Source of the DNA: Chondrus crispus
Lineage: Eukaryota; Rhodophyta; Florideophyceae; Gigartinales; Gigartinaceae
NCBI RefSeq assembly: GCF_000350225.1
Contig: NW_005178519.1
Location: forward strand, 257,632-321,631
Length of the DNA stretch: 64,000 nucleotides
Reading direction: 5' to 3'
In this document: positions 1-10,528 of the stretch, in pieces
How positions within the stretch are numbered: the stretch's first letter is position 1
How the letters are laid out: every line of letters starts with the position of its first letter
Translations under genes and position numbers: made by a program
Notes under the pieces: model-generated
Told to the model about the DNA's origin: nothing
What the model saw: only the letters and a program-made list of their open reading frames with translations
Databases searched by the model: none

Positions 1-149
1 CCGCGCATGCGCGCGTCCCTGACCGTACCCGCTCTACCACCGCTACCCGGGCTCGCCCGGTTCCGTTAGCTGGGGTTGCTTCCCTTCTCCGATCAGGGTC
101 TAGCAGGACTGTGCATACACCCCCTCGACGTTGGGGTGTTTATGCTACA
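1..149 (+). mobile_element. 3' end of a family A LTR (cut by window start)
   Basis: The last part matches the end of the complete family A LTR at 5461-6076: both share the block around 'ccgttagctgg' and 'gcatacacc', and both end in gtgtttatgctaca. No TGG primer-binding block follows at 150, unlike at 6078, so this is a solo LTR or a 3' LTR rather than a 5' LTR. The minus-strand reading frame at 150-434 runs into it, so it seems to have landed in a gene. Confidence 0.8.
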
Positions 150-1621
150 TGCAGCACCACTATTCACGTCCTTCTTGACCTTCTCCTCATCCTCCTCGCC
201 ATCGCTGTCTATGTCTTCATCGTCATCAATGTTCGCTATGACCTCAGGGCGGAACGAGCGCTCCAGATGACTACCATCAGGGAGGTCATGGTCCTCCGGC
301 GTGACGTACATGTAAAAACGGAGCCTGCTTGAGTCTCCTTTGAAACCCACATCCCCAGTTCCAGCATGCATCATATAGCCTCTGCCAACGGATATAGAGT
401 ATGGCGGGATGGAGACGACGGTTCCCGGAGTCATCTTGGCTGCCTCTCTGAGGTCATTATCTCCAGCAGCTACGGTATTAACCTGCGCAATGCCAATGTG
501 AGAGCCTTCGCATACCCATAGCCTGACTTCCCTTTCCCCTCAGCAGATCGTGAAAAGCCCAGGACACTTCGAATTCTCCCGAACTTGGGAAGTCATCAGC
601 GTAGGAAAGTCCGTGACAACCTTCTGCTTGTCGCACTTCTTCGAAGTGTAGAGCCAGCGGCCCCCACTGTTAGAGATGTACATGTTGGTGCGGTCCGAAC
701 TGGAGTTGTTTCAAGCTCGTAGCGCTGCTACTGCCTGCCCAACACGCACGTCCAACAACAAACGCGATTTGAAGGCCCAACTGCGCAAAGGATTCCCTTC
801 AACCGCTGTTGTCATTCCGTAGTTAGTGGAGAGATATCGCCCGATGCCCTTTTTGCCTGCTTCGCTGTCAGCTTCGTGTCCACGGTTGACTATGTGCGTC
901 CACTCTATCGGCGTCTGCTCGGAGGTAGACTGCTGATTAACATCGGGGAAAGACTGCATTGCATCTTCACGGAGGCGTTTATGGAAGAAATCGTCCTCCA
1001 AACGCGGAAGGTTGATGTCGCTCAAGGTCTCAGGCATGCGAGCATCATCGAGACACCCTTCAAGGATGCAATATCCAAGTCTCCTTAGTCTTTCGTTGCA
1101 CTCTGCAAAGTAGGCAATTGAAACAGTGTCGTTGCAAGTCGCTGAAGCCCACAACCTTTCCAACCCAGACAGCTCGCTGTAGCAGTCCGGTTCCATGTCT
1201 TCAGGATGTCTCGAATAGTAGTCGTAGGCAGCTCGATAGAACACGATTTCATGGTTGCGACGCAAGTCATCAACATTGAGACATATATTGCTTCGATGCT
1301 CATGCGGAACATGAATCGCCTCTAGGTACGGCCTCACATGCTCAATTGGGTTGGTTGTCGGCCAACGGCTTGGCAAACATCGAGAGAAGCGTGTCCACAC
1401 CGGCCAACCAGGACCTTTATACGGGTCAGAATCGCTGTACCCGTCAGGAAGGTTAGGGGGTAGGCTGTCGCTGTATCTCTACGTGCTCTCTGGTTCAGCG
1501 TCCTCTGAACCACAAGTATCACGAAGTTCCATGGCAACACTCGGTGATCGGCGAGATACTTCGAGTCCCATTGACTGAGGAACTGTTTTTTGCACTTCTC
1601 ACGCGAGCCCATCCAAGACAT
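93..1621 (-). pseudogene. Possible intron-containing 2OG-Fe(II) dioxygenase-like gene, 3' end cut by LTR
   Basis: Three minus-strand open segments look like one gene: 1621-1334, 1400-711 (229 codons) and about 520-93. The last has an arrangement typical of double-stranded beta-helix 2OG oxygenases: an E-G-S-H segment near 500, then a glycine-rich turn, then R-G-Y-M-M-H-A-G near 360-385 and R-L-R-F-Y-M about 15 residues on. An acidic tail (DDDEDIDSDGEEDEE) follows. Segments change frame between blocks, which suggests small introns, but I could not fix splice sites. The final residues (after N-S-G-A-A-C, about position 150) are encoded by the family A LTR, so the native C-terminus is lost. The family assignment rests on motif spacing only; it could be an unrelated cupin-like or orphan gene. 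Confidence 0.35.
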
Positions 1622-4600
1622 ACTTGATCATTATCTTGACAGCACGGAGCGTGGAGACTGTTTTGGCCCGTGCTTTTATATAATTTTTGCAGATTTTTTA
1701 TGAGGCCATTAAGCCTTCCATCCTAGCAATCTTCAATGGCGATACCATTTTCGACGCCTAACGCCCTATCCGTCCAACCCATGGGGACAGATAGTCCCTA
1801 CATCCCTATATCAATATGCGTAAACTCGTGATTCCCCCTAATCCCCCTAATTCCCTAAACGGATAGGGATAGTTGTAAGAGGGCGGGTGCGTTGCGGGAG
1901 GGGCAACAGGAGGACGGAAGAGGATCGCTGTGGTTCCAGAGAGCGCGGATGAAATTGTAGTCTCATACAGTACGTGGTGATTCAGGGCGGAGGAAGGAGT
2001 GGAACGGACAGAGTAGGTCAGATCAGTAGTGAACCAATAGACGCACGTCACGAGGAGCGCCAGCCAGTAGTTGCGCGTCGGGATTCAGGAGCCTGAATAG
2101 GGGAACAGCGAATGATATCGTGACAGCGACCAACGGGATCAATGACGCGACATGACAGCGAGGATGACGTCCATCTGGACAACGGCTGCCGTCGGATGCA
2201 TGTCGGCATTTTTCGACGTCCATCCCGTATGATAAAATAATCAAACTTGGGCCTGTGCGCTTTATAATTTATCCAGATTTATTTCTAGCCAATGCGCACT
2301 CCGTCAGACCGAAGTACATTTGCGCTTAATTGTAGCGCACCTGAACGCGCGTCTGTTCGGACATTCACATAGGAGCGCTCCGCAAAGTAACAAGGTCCCG
2401 AATACAAATACCCTAAATCCCCTAATCCCACGATGGGCTAATCCCACTTTCCTGCTAATCTAATTTGTTTGAAATTACACACATTTGTTGATTTTTCAAT
2501 TACATCGGAATATTTATAATTTTCTTGTTCTGAGTGACAAATGTTGGAATTTTGCAAAAGGGGATTTAGTTGAATTGGTGTTTACATGGTGTTCGAATTC
2601 TCACCTTACAGTGGGATTGTGGGGTAAATCCTAATTGATGTATCATATTTTGAGCCATTAAATTGCCTTTACCACTGAAAGGAACTTATGACAATTAAAT
2701 GTTGACTTGTTATATTCTAAACATCTTCCGCCAATCGATGCAAACAAATGAGTTTTCAGGAGTATTCAAACATCTGTTAGTGTTATGAATGCAAAACTTG
2801 GTCGTAAAGGGAATTATCAGCAAGTGCTAAATTGAAAGCATCTTCTGAGTCGTTGTGAATATTTGCACATTGAAGGACATTCAAACATTGTTTACTTTTG
2901 GGGGCCAAGTGACTACTTGGGATAGTCTAAGGAAGAAGATACTCATGCTCCGTACTGGCATTTCAAAGTCATGCAGAACTGCTATGACTTGGTACGGGGT
3001 GTACTTGTAGAAGACCGAAGCAAACCAAGCGATGTTGAAAAAAATCGAGGCAGAGACAAATCGCATTAGAAGAGCAGAGATAACTGAGAATGGCATCAGC
3101 AGACAACGGTATTGCGAGCAATATCTCTTAAAAGATCTATTTCCCTGTAGCGAGCTGACCAGCGAATCAATGTGAAGCGCTTTTTCTGTCCGTAACACCT
3201 GCACGAAGAGATCGAATGACTTGGGGCCTTGATTGTTCGGAACCGGGAGGGCATGCCAGAAACAGGCTGATACATCCGTTGCCACGGTAATTACCAGGTC
3301 CATGGAAACTTAGCAGATTGCAGGCGCGCTGGTAAAGCCACTGATGGCGGTTCAAACGGGAGAGAGACGGCATCGTTCTGGAAGGTGCGTCTTCTCGCTG
3401 CACTGATAACGTTCGTCTGTTTATATGCAACATTTGGGGGAGGAGGGCAATGTTTGACTTTTCAAACTTGGACAAAGGCGTGAATATAGAATCATTGTAT
3501 AGATTAAACACCGTGAAATTATTGCTAAACATCATTCTAAGAATTGTCAAATTCGACGTGGGGTAAGTAGACGGCACTTCGGGTTATCCCAGGGGATCAG
3601 AGTAAAAAATGAAAATGTTAGTCTCTGCTCACTGATCGGCCCTCGGAGCAACTCCAAATGAGATTTTGGCCCGGTAGACGGATCAAGAGAACCGGAAATG
3701 GCGACCCCTTCTCGCGATGCCACCACTGTGTGGGGTGTGAAGGGCACGTTGCCGCCGGGTGGGGGAACGGCATCCTCGAGCACGGTATATATATAGAGAA
3801 TTGGACCTACGCTCACGGTAGGGTTTCTGCAAAACTAATGTGTTTTGTGCCTAGACACGGCCATCATCGGCGATTTCCGTAGCGCAGGAACTCAACAAGC
3901 AGGGCTACCTACCTATTCGTACACCTGGCCTATGACGTTAGAATAAGACGTTGTGTGCAGTAAGGCGCGTTCTGCTTGGAGATTACGTCCTGCTCTACCC
4001 AGAAAATCCCTGTCATGCAAAGTGATCGAAAACCTACCCTAAGGTAAACGAAACGCACGAGTCCGAAGGTAACATCTAAAGTAGTCTAAATGCAGGTTAA
4101 TGCGGGTTGGTAATCAAACATGTGGCGGTACGTCACAACTATATGCGTGGGAGCCGAGATCCGCCTCTGCCCCCAGTACCGGAACACCACCAGTACCACT
4201 CCGGACGTTGACGCGGAAGTGCAATCCTGTAGCCACACTACCGCCTTCGCACCCCTCCTGGCTTTACTACCTACGCTACCACGGACTGGCACCCGTTCCT
4301 GTAGGCTGTGGCAGCTTCCCGTCTCGTCTTATTCAGGCGATGAGAATTAAACTCACAGGCAGTACTGCAAATCTGGGCCCTCAACGAAGTCTGCAAATTT
4401 GGGCACAAAATGTTTTTCACTCAGCCACAGTCGCTGGCTTCTTAGTGTCCTCTTGAGGCTCGTTAAGTCATCCAACACTCCCTCGCGATCATGGAACGCC
4501 AAGCACACAGCGCGGGTCACCAAAAAAACACACAGGCTGGTAAAATTACAAGTGTGACACAAACCAACCACCCAACATTGCGTCGCCGAAGTGCACCCCG

Positions 4601-5063
4601 TGAGGATCAAACTCACGAATGGTAGCATAAATCTGGGCTCATGACCTGTTGGTAAAATTGAGGTCTGAAACTTTTGGCGCAAAATTCGTTAATGACTAAG
4701 TGTAAAGATAGCGTCCTGTTCAGCCTCTTGACAGTAATCTCTAGACTGCAATTAAGAGCTGAGCGGGACGGGAACCTACTGTACGGGACGTGTACAGTGC
4801 AGTACACGCCACTACAGGCCTAACCATGACCGAGAGGTCGTCCTCTTTGTAAAGAAGTGGGGACTCCATACCGAAAAGAGTCCCCGAAGACGACTCGGTC
4901 AGTGCCAGCAGGATTTGACGGGATCTGTAGGCGACGAGGACCATGGTGAGACGAGCGAAGGAGTGAAAATGTGGCTAGAAGAGGCCATTTAGGAGGGCTT
5001 TTATTGCAAAAGATGGGTTTTAGTGTGGTCGGGGATATTTTACTTGTGGAGTAGCTACCTTCT
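1622..5063. other. No supported gene; AT-rich in part
   Basis: I see no family-level coding signal here. 2400-2900 is clearly AT-rich compared with its flanks. Open frames such as 2881-3303, 3167-3577 and 4353-4682 (all minus) overlap in different frames and have no recognisable motifs. TATA-like strings occur near 1675-1682 and 3785-3795 without an obvious gene downstream. None of the A or B repeat sequences is recognisable in this stretch. Confidence 0.5.
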
Positions 5064-5070
5064 CGAGTTC

Positions 5071-5076
5071 TATAAA
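5071..5076 (+). promoter_or_regulatory. Candidate TATA box
   Basis: TATAAA follows 'ctcgagttc', about 240 bp upstream of the ATG at 5312. The spacing leaves room for a leader of about 200 nt. It is the only clear TATA box in front of a non-transposon reading frame in the window. Promoter activity is inferred. Confidence 0.35.
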
Positions 5077-5311
5077 GGTCCCAGTTCCGGAGCCACGAGG
5101 AGTTCGAGAGACAGGCACAGCCACCGCTTAACCCATGGAGCCCATCAACCGACTAAAACCAGAGCGTCAATAGAACCTCTCAGTCAACCCCCGAACAAAA
5201 CTCCCGAATTTTCAAAAGTAAGTTCACACCTTCCAAAACCAGTCCACCTGTCCACGTGAAAACTGGTCCCATCGCTAACCGATTCTAACCATTATTTTTA
5301 TTGCCATTACA

Positions 5312-5470
5312 ATGTGTAAGCCAGAGCCTAACAGTAAGCCCGCCGAGGCTGAGGTTGCACAGGTCACAACGGTGACACGTGTCGACAAGGAACCGAGCCC
5401 CCCTGTCGAGGCTACTAAAGTAGTGGCAGTTTCTACGGAGCCAAAGACTACAGTACTAAATGTAGCATAA
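5312..5470 (+). pseudogene. Short ORF truncated by the A1 LTR
   Basis: An ATG at 5312 opens a frame of 52 codons rich in Lys, Glu, Pro, Thr and Val (it begins MCKPEPNSKP). The frame enters the LTR at 5461 and stops at TAA 5468-5470, so the last three codons belong to the retrotransposon. The composition suggests a disordered, acidic-basic N-terminus. The TATA box at 5071 lies upstream. I do not recognise it. It may be the first exon or N-terminus of a host gene disrupted by the insertion, or a chance frame. Confidence 0.35.
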
Positions 5471-6076
5471 CTACAAAAGAATTAGATTAGAAATTGGATC
5501 CGGCTCTGTAGGGCACGAACCTTACAGACAGCCGGTACCACATGTGTACGGGGGCACACGCCCCCGCGTGTACTATACGTGTACGACACGTATACAGTCA
5601 GCCCCGTCGGCTGACAGGGCCGACTACAGTAGTGCCGCATAGTACAGTAAGTACTGTAATAAGTTACGATAGACTGATTGTACATTAAATAACGGGCGGA
5701 CCGGCGACGAAGGGCGACAAGCACGGACTTGTCCACGACCTACCACCTAAGTCTGACTTCCAGCTTATCCTAAGGAAGCTTCCGTTAGCTACCTGAAGGC
5801 GAGACCGAGCGCGGGTAGACGACGCGCGAGCACGCGAGCGAGCCTAGATCCACCTCCGCCCGTCAGCGCTGGAACGTAACCCAGCGCTGCTCCGCGGCGT
5901 CGAGGCGTAGATCGGCCCGCGCGTATGCACATCCTCCCCCCGATCCTGCTCTACCACGCTATCCGGGCCCGTGCTCCGGTTTCGTTAGCTGGTCCGAAAT
6001 CCCCCGTCTTCTCGTACGTACGGGTCTTCCGGGACTAAGCATACACCTCTATCCGTTTAGGGGTGTTTATGCTACA
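5461..6076 (+). mobile_element. 5' LTR of gypsy element A1
   Basis: The 616-bp repeat begins TGTAGCATAA and ends TTATGCTACA, perfect 10-bp terminal inverted repeats with the TG...CA ends of LTRs. The primer-binding block starts 2 nt after it. Its 3' half matches 1-149 and, in reverse, the solo LTR at 22738-23438. The 5' half holds GC-rich inverted repeats (around 5545-5600). The matching 3' LTR is not in the window, because the element is broken at 10528. Confidence 0.88.
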
Positions 6077-6077
6077 G

Positions 6078-6095
6078 TGGTCTCCCGACCTAGAA
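6078..6095 (+). other. Primer-binding site of A1
   Basis: TGGTCTCCCGACCTAGAA lies 2 nt inside the LTR. The same 18-nt block sits at the same place in three family B elements (30940, and reversed at 28767 and 45011). Its complement reads as a tRNA 3' end: CTAGG (T-stem), TCGGGAG (acceptor strand), A73, CCA. I cannot say which tRNA this is. Confidence 0.8.
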
Positions 6096-6152
6096 GACCC
6101 CGAGATCTTTCGGAGAAGACTTTCCTTTTCCTCCGCGTCCGTACGCGTCGAG

Positions 6153-6893
6153 ATGAGTCAAGAATTCGCCCCCTCGATCCGCTCCCAACTGGTGGATCCG
6201 AGGGCGGCCGCTTTGCACGCCGCATCACCGCCGTTCGGCGACGGCGACGCTGGTCTCCGAGACGGCGAACTGTCGCCTGAGCCCCCCGAAGGAAAAGCGG
6301 CGGCGATGTTCGACCGCATCGCAGACTACATCGAGAAAGTCCGTACTTCCCTCCGCATCGGCGTTACGGACGCTGTGTACTCGCGCTGCATGGACGAGCT
6401 CCGATCCATGCGCGAGGGGAGGTTCGACCGGGTCACCCAGTCGCTGGAGAATCTCCGAGCACTGGTCGACCAGTTGCACTCGCGACTGGTGCTCGTCGAA
6501 GACTCACGTCTCGAGAACCCCGCTACGTATGGGGAAGGTCGTCCCGAGAGGCCGACCTCATCGAGACGTCCTGACGCACGTCAACCATCGTCGGCGGAGA
6601 AACTTGGTGCCTTCGCTCACCTCACCCCTAAGCTGGAATCCACGCGGCAGCGTGCCCGTGACCTGGAACGTACCATGGCCGCAAGGCTGCCCGGTGCTCC
6701 CACGAGAGGGCCCGGTGGTGCTGTACCTCGGGATGCTGCCGCCCCGCAAGGATGGCGCCCAACAGTGGCCGACCCTAGTCGGGACGCAGGAGAAAGACGA
6801 CCTCCGATGGACGCCAACGTCACGTCCGAGTCCCAAGCTCTGCCACATGCCCCCGGAAATATGTGGCTCGTAACGACCCGGACCGTGGAGTAG
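6153..6893 (+). pseudogene. gag: Family A gag, N-terminal part
   Basis: I chose the ATG at 6153 because the frame upstream (to 6063) lies in the LTR and PBS. The product is about 246 residues. Residues 45-125 are helical and charged (IADYIEKVRTS, SLENLRALVDQLHSRL) and likely form a coiled coil; family B gag has a similar segment at the same place (FEKMGEEI...VDLVEKE). A Pro/Arg/Ala-rich linker follows. The frame ends at 6893, while the capsid frame opens at about 6863 in another frame. Family B gag is one continuous frame at this point, so I read this as a frameshift mutation rather than two genes. Confidence 0.65.
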
Positions 6894-8704
6894 CCGCTCG
6901 CGGATCCGGAGAACCCATGTTCTCCGTCGATCCCCGCTGGGGCGGCTACCCGCCGGTGGACCACACCGCGCGACCCGGACCGGTAAACGTCCGTACGCTA
7001 CCCGTTACCCCGTTCGGCACGCTAGGTCCCGCTAAACCCGGACTCGAGCCGGTACATACGATGATCCAAGAGTTCAGCGCCGTCGCTGACTATCGTATGT
7101 ACCGCTTAGATAACACCTCGAAGCTCGTTACCTCGGGTGATGCGGAACGGATCGCGAAGTACGTACAAAGCTGTTGTGGGATACGTCCCACGATGCGTTG
7201 CTTCGACGGTACGGACCCGATCCAGCTACTGCCGTTCTTGAAGAATATCCGGATAACCTTCAACTCCCAACACCTGACGGAGGGTGTTGCGGTACGAGTC
7301 CTCGCGCACTTCTTAGAGCGCGACGCAGAGCGCCTGTATACGAGTTATACAATGCATGGCCTCCACCCTGGTCAGCTCAACCACGACGTGAGCTGGTCGG
7401 GGCTCGTGAATCAATTCTTGAAACGCTACCTCACGGACGACGTGTTAGGTGAAGCGTACAACGATGTCGCTACGGCGCGACAGAAACCCCACGAAACGGA
7501 GAGCACCTTTTCAGACCGGTTAGAAACTGCCACGTTCCGGTGCACGGCAGTGTTCTCCGAACAGTCCGTCGCGCACTACTTCGTGCGGGGACTAGCGCCT
7601 GCGACCCGTGCCGCAGTTTTCGAGACCGTTCAGCGGCTGCCAAGCAGCCAGAAGACCGATCTACCGACCATCCGCCGCATCGCCACGGCGGAAGGGACTA
7701 CATACCGCGCCCGGCGCGGGTTACCTCTGCTGGACCCGAAACCGGCAGGGAAGGCTGGCAGGACTACGAAGTCCGCCGCTACAAGTTCGCCTGCCTCGGC
7801 CCTCCATATCGGGGAGGATGAGTGGCAGGCTGACCCTGTCCTCATTACACAAGGAACAGGGCCCGTGGGAGGACGACCTCCCACGCCGATGTCGACCGGA
7901 ACGACATCAAGTTACGCGACCGCCTTCAAGCACACCCCAAGCGTGGCAAGGGGTACGGACCCCCGGGTCGCAGAGCTCGACATCTCGAACCGAGATGCAG
8001 GGGGCGGAGCCCCTCGCGTGCCCCTCCTCACCGATGACGAAGCCCGCCACGCGGCGAGCTTGGCCTCAACGGATGGCAGTGCGTACGTGTGCTGGCTGTG
8101 CCGTACGTACGGACACGCCATGTACGCCTGCCCGTTCCTGTCGCCGGAACAACGTATGTTCACGGCGTACAGAAACCACCGCTACCAGATGGAGACGCGC
8201 CCCAGTACGCGTAACCTCCTCCGGCAGTCAGTCGGCGAGGGCCGTCCCCTGCGCCAAGGTGTCCCGAATCGTTCGGGTGGGGGCGCACGATCCGCCCCAC
8301 GTGGAGGTGGGTATCGCCGTGACGAACTCGATCGTCGTGATCGACCCGATTACAGCCGGGCGGACACCAGGTATCTCCGTCAAGGAAGAGGAGGTGACCG
8401 ACACCGTTCTTGGTTATCTCAACAGGTACAGAATGCGATCATGTACCTGCAAGATTGGGTAGAGGGTCCGCATCCCCTACCCGAGGAGGTTCACGAAGGA
8501 GAACCGGTTCCCCCTGTCCCCCATATCCTGCGACGTCCGGACGTCGCATGTCAAGGTCTAGAAGTATCAGAATACTTCGCCAATGAGGTAGTGCCGCAGT
8601 TGGAAAGACGTCCCGACCCACGCGGCCGAGGACCGGAAGAAGACCTGGCGGCTGATGGCGGCGAAGGTAGCTCCGATAGCACCGGTAGTTCGAAAAAAGG
8701 GTAA
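6863..8704 (+). CDS. gag: Family A gag: capsid and zinc knuckle
   Basis: About 613 codons are open. Residues 60-290 form a Ty3/gypsy capsid (retrotransposon gag-like) domain, with an F-x-G-x-D segment near residue 113 (CFDGTDPIQLLPFLKNI) and helical repeats through FSDRLETATFRC and AHYFVRGL. A nucleocapsid knuckle C-x2-C-x4-H-x4-C (CWLCRTYGHAMYAC) lies near residue 420, followed by FLSPEQRMFTAYRNHRY. Family B has a parallel arrangement (CYHCYEKGHGAPTC...FREMHRVLKNY). The C-terminal 180 residues are Arg/Gly-rich, then acidic. The start codon is uncertain because the frame continues from the N-terminal segment by a shift. Gag would form the intracellular particle that packages the element's RNA. 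Confidence 0.8.
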   Translation: MARNDPDRGVAARGSGEPMFSVDPRWGGYPPVDHTARPGPVNVRTLPVTPFGTLGPAKPGLEPVHTMIQEFSAVADYRMYRLDNTSKLVTSGDAERIAKYVQSCCGIRPTMRCFDGTDPIQLLPFLKNIRITFNSQHLTEGVAVRVLAHFLERDAERLYTSYTMHGLHPGQLNHDVSWSGLVNQFLKRYLTDDVLGEAYNDVATARQKPHETESTFSDRLETATFRCTAVFSEQSVAHYFVRGLAPATRAAVFETVQRLPSSQKTDLPTIRRIATAEGTTYRARRGLPLLDPKPAGKAGRTTKSAATSSPASALHIGEDEWQADPVLITQGTGPVGGRPPTPMSTGTTSSYATAFKHTPSVARGTDPRVAELDISNRDAGGGAPRVPLLTDDEARHAASLASTDGSAYVCWLCRTYGHAMYACPFLSPEQRMFTAYRNHRYQMETRPSTRNLLRQSVGEGRPLRQGVPNRSGGGARSAPRGGGYRRDELDRRDRPDYSRADTRYLRQGRGGDRHRSWLSQQVQNAIMYLQDWVEGPHPLPEEVHEGEPVPPVPHILRRPDVACQGLEVSEYFANEVVPQLERRPDPRGRGPEEDLAADGGEGSSDSTGSSKKG

Positions 8705-9165
8705 AGACGGTTACGTCCGCGCGGTCGCGTGAGCCGTCTTGTCCCCATGAACTCGACCGGTCCCCACGTGCTCGCCTAAGTCACGGAGTATATTGTCCGA
8801 TAATACACCCCTCAACACCGGAAGCGAGCACGGTAGCCCCTGCAATGCCGATACAGGGGGGAGCGAACGTCGAGGCCTCCGTAAGCTCGACGTTAGAAGT
8901 GGACAGCACTGGGACGCCCGGAGTCTCGGTGATGGGTAATGAAAAGGACGAGAGTACGGACGACCAAAAAGAACCGGTCGACCTCCAGACTCCTGTGAGG
9001 GCAAGGGAGCCGACAAAATGTCCGCCACGTACGGACTCAAGAACCCGAGGGGGCATCACTGAGACGCGGACGCCCCACGACTCGGGCAAATAGAAACGCA
9101 GAAGAGGCCAGAACCGAAGGCGACGACCTCGGCGGAACCATCTCGCCGAACGAGTCGCGCCCAAG

Positions 9166-9978
9166 ATGGTCGACGGCATCGTACGCCTCATGACGTCCAA
9201 GATATATGACGTCCTTCGCTCCGTGCCCACCGAAGGTAACGCGTTCAAGCCCCGCTCGATCGCCGTCGATACGTGTTCGGGCTACAACTTAGTGAGGAAG
9301 GCCGACCTCCCTCTCGACTGGACCCGCTTTGTAATGCGGGACGAGCCATTACCCCGACTGGCTGGCGCCAACAGTAACCCGCTTCGGCTTACGGTGGTGC
9401 TCCGCCTTGCAGTCCGTTTGCGGAACACGACGTTCCGTATACCGTTCGTAGTGGCGGAACAGCTTGCCGTTCCCGTTCTTCTCGGCACGGCGTTCATCGA
9501 TGCCCACGTACGTAGCATCGACATCGACGGAGAGAAGCTCGAACTTCGACACGGTGGCTCCGTGGCCATCGTCGACGGAAAAGGGGATCCGACTCCCCCT
9601 ACATGGCGACACGGACGCCAAACGAGCCGGCCGGATGTACGGGATGAGGCCCCGCAGGCGATCCGAAACGCCCGCTTGGTTACCATCCCCGCGATGTCGC
9701 AAGCCCGAGTGCGCGTCACCACCGCGGGGAGGGGCCTCGTGTTTCTGGATCCAAAGCACTCACTCCAACACCGACATGTAGTGAGGTTGATGAATGGCGT
9801 CATCGAGGTTCTACCAAATAAGACCTTCGATGTCATCATCGCGAACTTTTCGCGACAGGAAAGGCGGCTTCCGAAGCACACCGTCGAGGGATACGCGAAG
9901 CGCGACCCCCTTGCGATCCTCACGCCCGAACGGAGGGTCGCCGAGGGGATCGCGCAGCGGTACACCCGACCGACTTGA
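9166..9978 (+). pseudogene. pro: Family A aspartic protease, altered active site
   Basis: This is a pol N-terminal segment of about 270 codons. The retropepsin core runs from residue 28: A-V-D-T-C-S-G-Y-N-L-V aligns with L-D-T-G-A-G-P-N-L-I in family B. The second hydrophobic strand (VPVLLGTAFIDAHV) is present. The catalytic D-T-G has become D-T-C (codon TGT where GGT is expected), which should abolish or cripple activity. Upstream, the same frame is open from 8845 but is cut by TAG at 9091-9093. The reading frame changes into RT at the overlap 9975-9978. Family assignment is secure from the order gag-protease-RT. Confidence 0.75.
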
Positions 9979-10528
9979 CCGATCAAGTCGGGAAGGCAGG
10001 AGCTGGACGACCGAGCTCCGACAAACGGACGACCGTTGTGAAGAAAGAGGTGGTCACAGACGAACCGCCACCTCAAGACCAACCGACGGCGGCGGGTACT
10101 GTACTCTGGCAGAAAAAGGATCCCGAAAATCCACCGATGGATTGGGAAAAAGAAATCGACTTGTCTTCCATCGACGATGACAAGCTCCGTGGCCACGTAC
10201 TCGAGATGCTCCGTAAGCACTCCAGCCTGTGGGGCGGTGCGCTCGGAACTATACGAGCGACGGAACACCGCATTCCCCTCGAACCGGGTACGAAGCCGAT
10301 ACGTTCGATGCCATACCGTAAGGGGCCCGCGATGCGCGAAATGGTCGCAAAGGAGGTCAACAAGATGTTGAACGCAGGGATTATCGAACCCGCGAGCACC
10401 GAGTGGGCGTCTCCAGTGGTGCTCATACCGAATAAAGACGGATCTCTTCGGGTCTGCTGGGACTATCGGCCTCTCAACGCGAAGACTGCAGCGGATTCGT
10501 ATCCGCTGCCTCGGATGGACGACTGCAT
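9975..10528 (+). pseudogene. pol: Family A reverse transcriptase, N-terminal fragment
   Basis: About 184 codons cover the RT N-terminus: MPYRKGPAMREMVAKEV, then IIEPASTEWASPVVLIPNKDGSLRVCWDYRPLNAKT, then YPLPRMDDC. These match the fingers region and first conserved blocks of Ty3/gypsy RT. There is no ATG at the frame's start, and it overlaps the protease stop, so it would be reached by a -1 shift or the shift is a mutation. The sequence stops at 10528 where LTR B0 begins. The catalytic YxDD block, RNase H and integrase of A1 are not found anywhere in the window. Confidence 0.85.

Larger units (their letters stand above)
5461..10528 (+). mobile_element. Ty3/gypsy retrotransposon A1, 5' part
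   Basis: The order is LTR, PBS, gag, protease, RT start, all on the plus strand. The element is degenerate: gag is split, there is a stop before the protease, and D-T-G is changed. It is interrupted at 10528 by a family B insertion whose left target duplication would be ctgca (10524-10528). The remaining pol and the 3' LTR do not reappear to the right, so they lie outside the window or were deleted. Confidence 0.85.
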
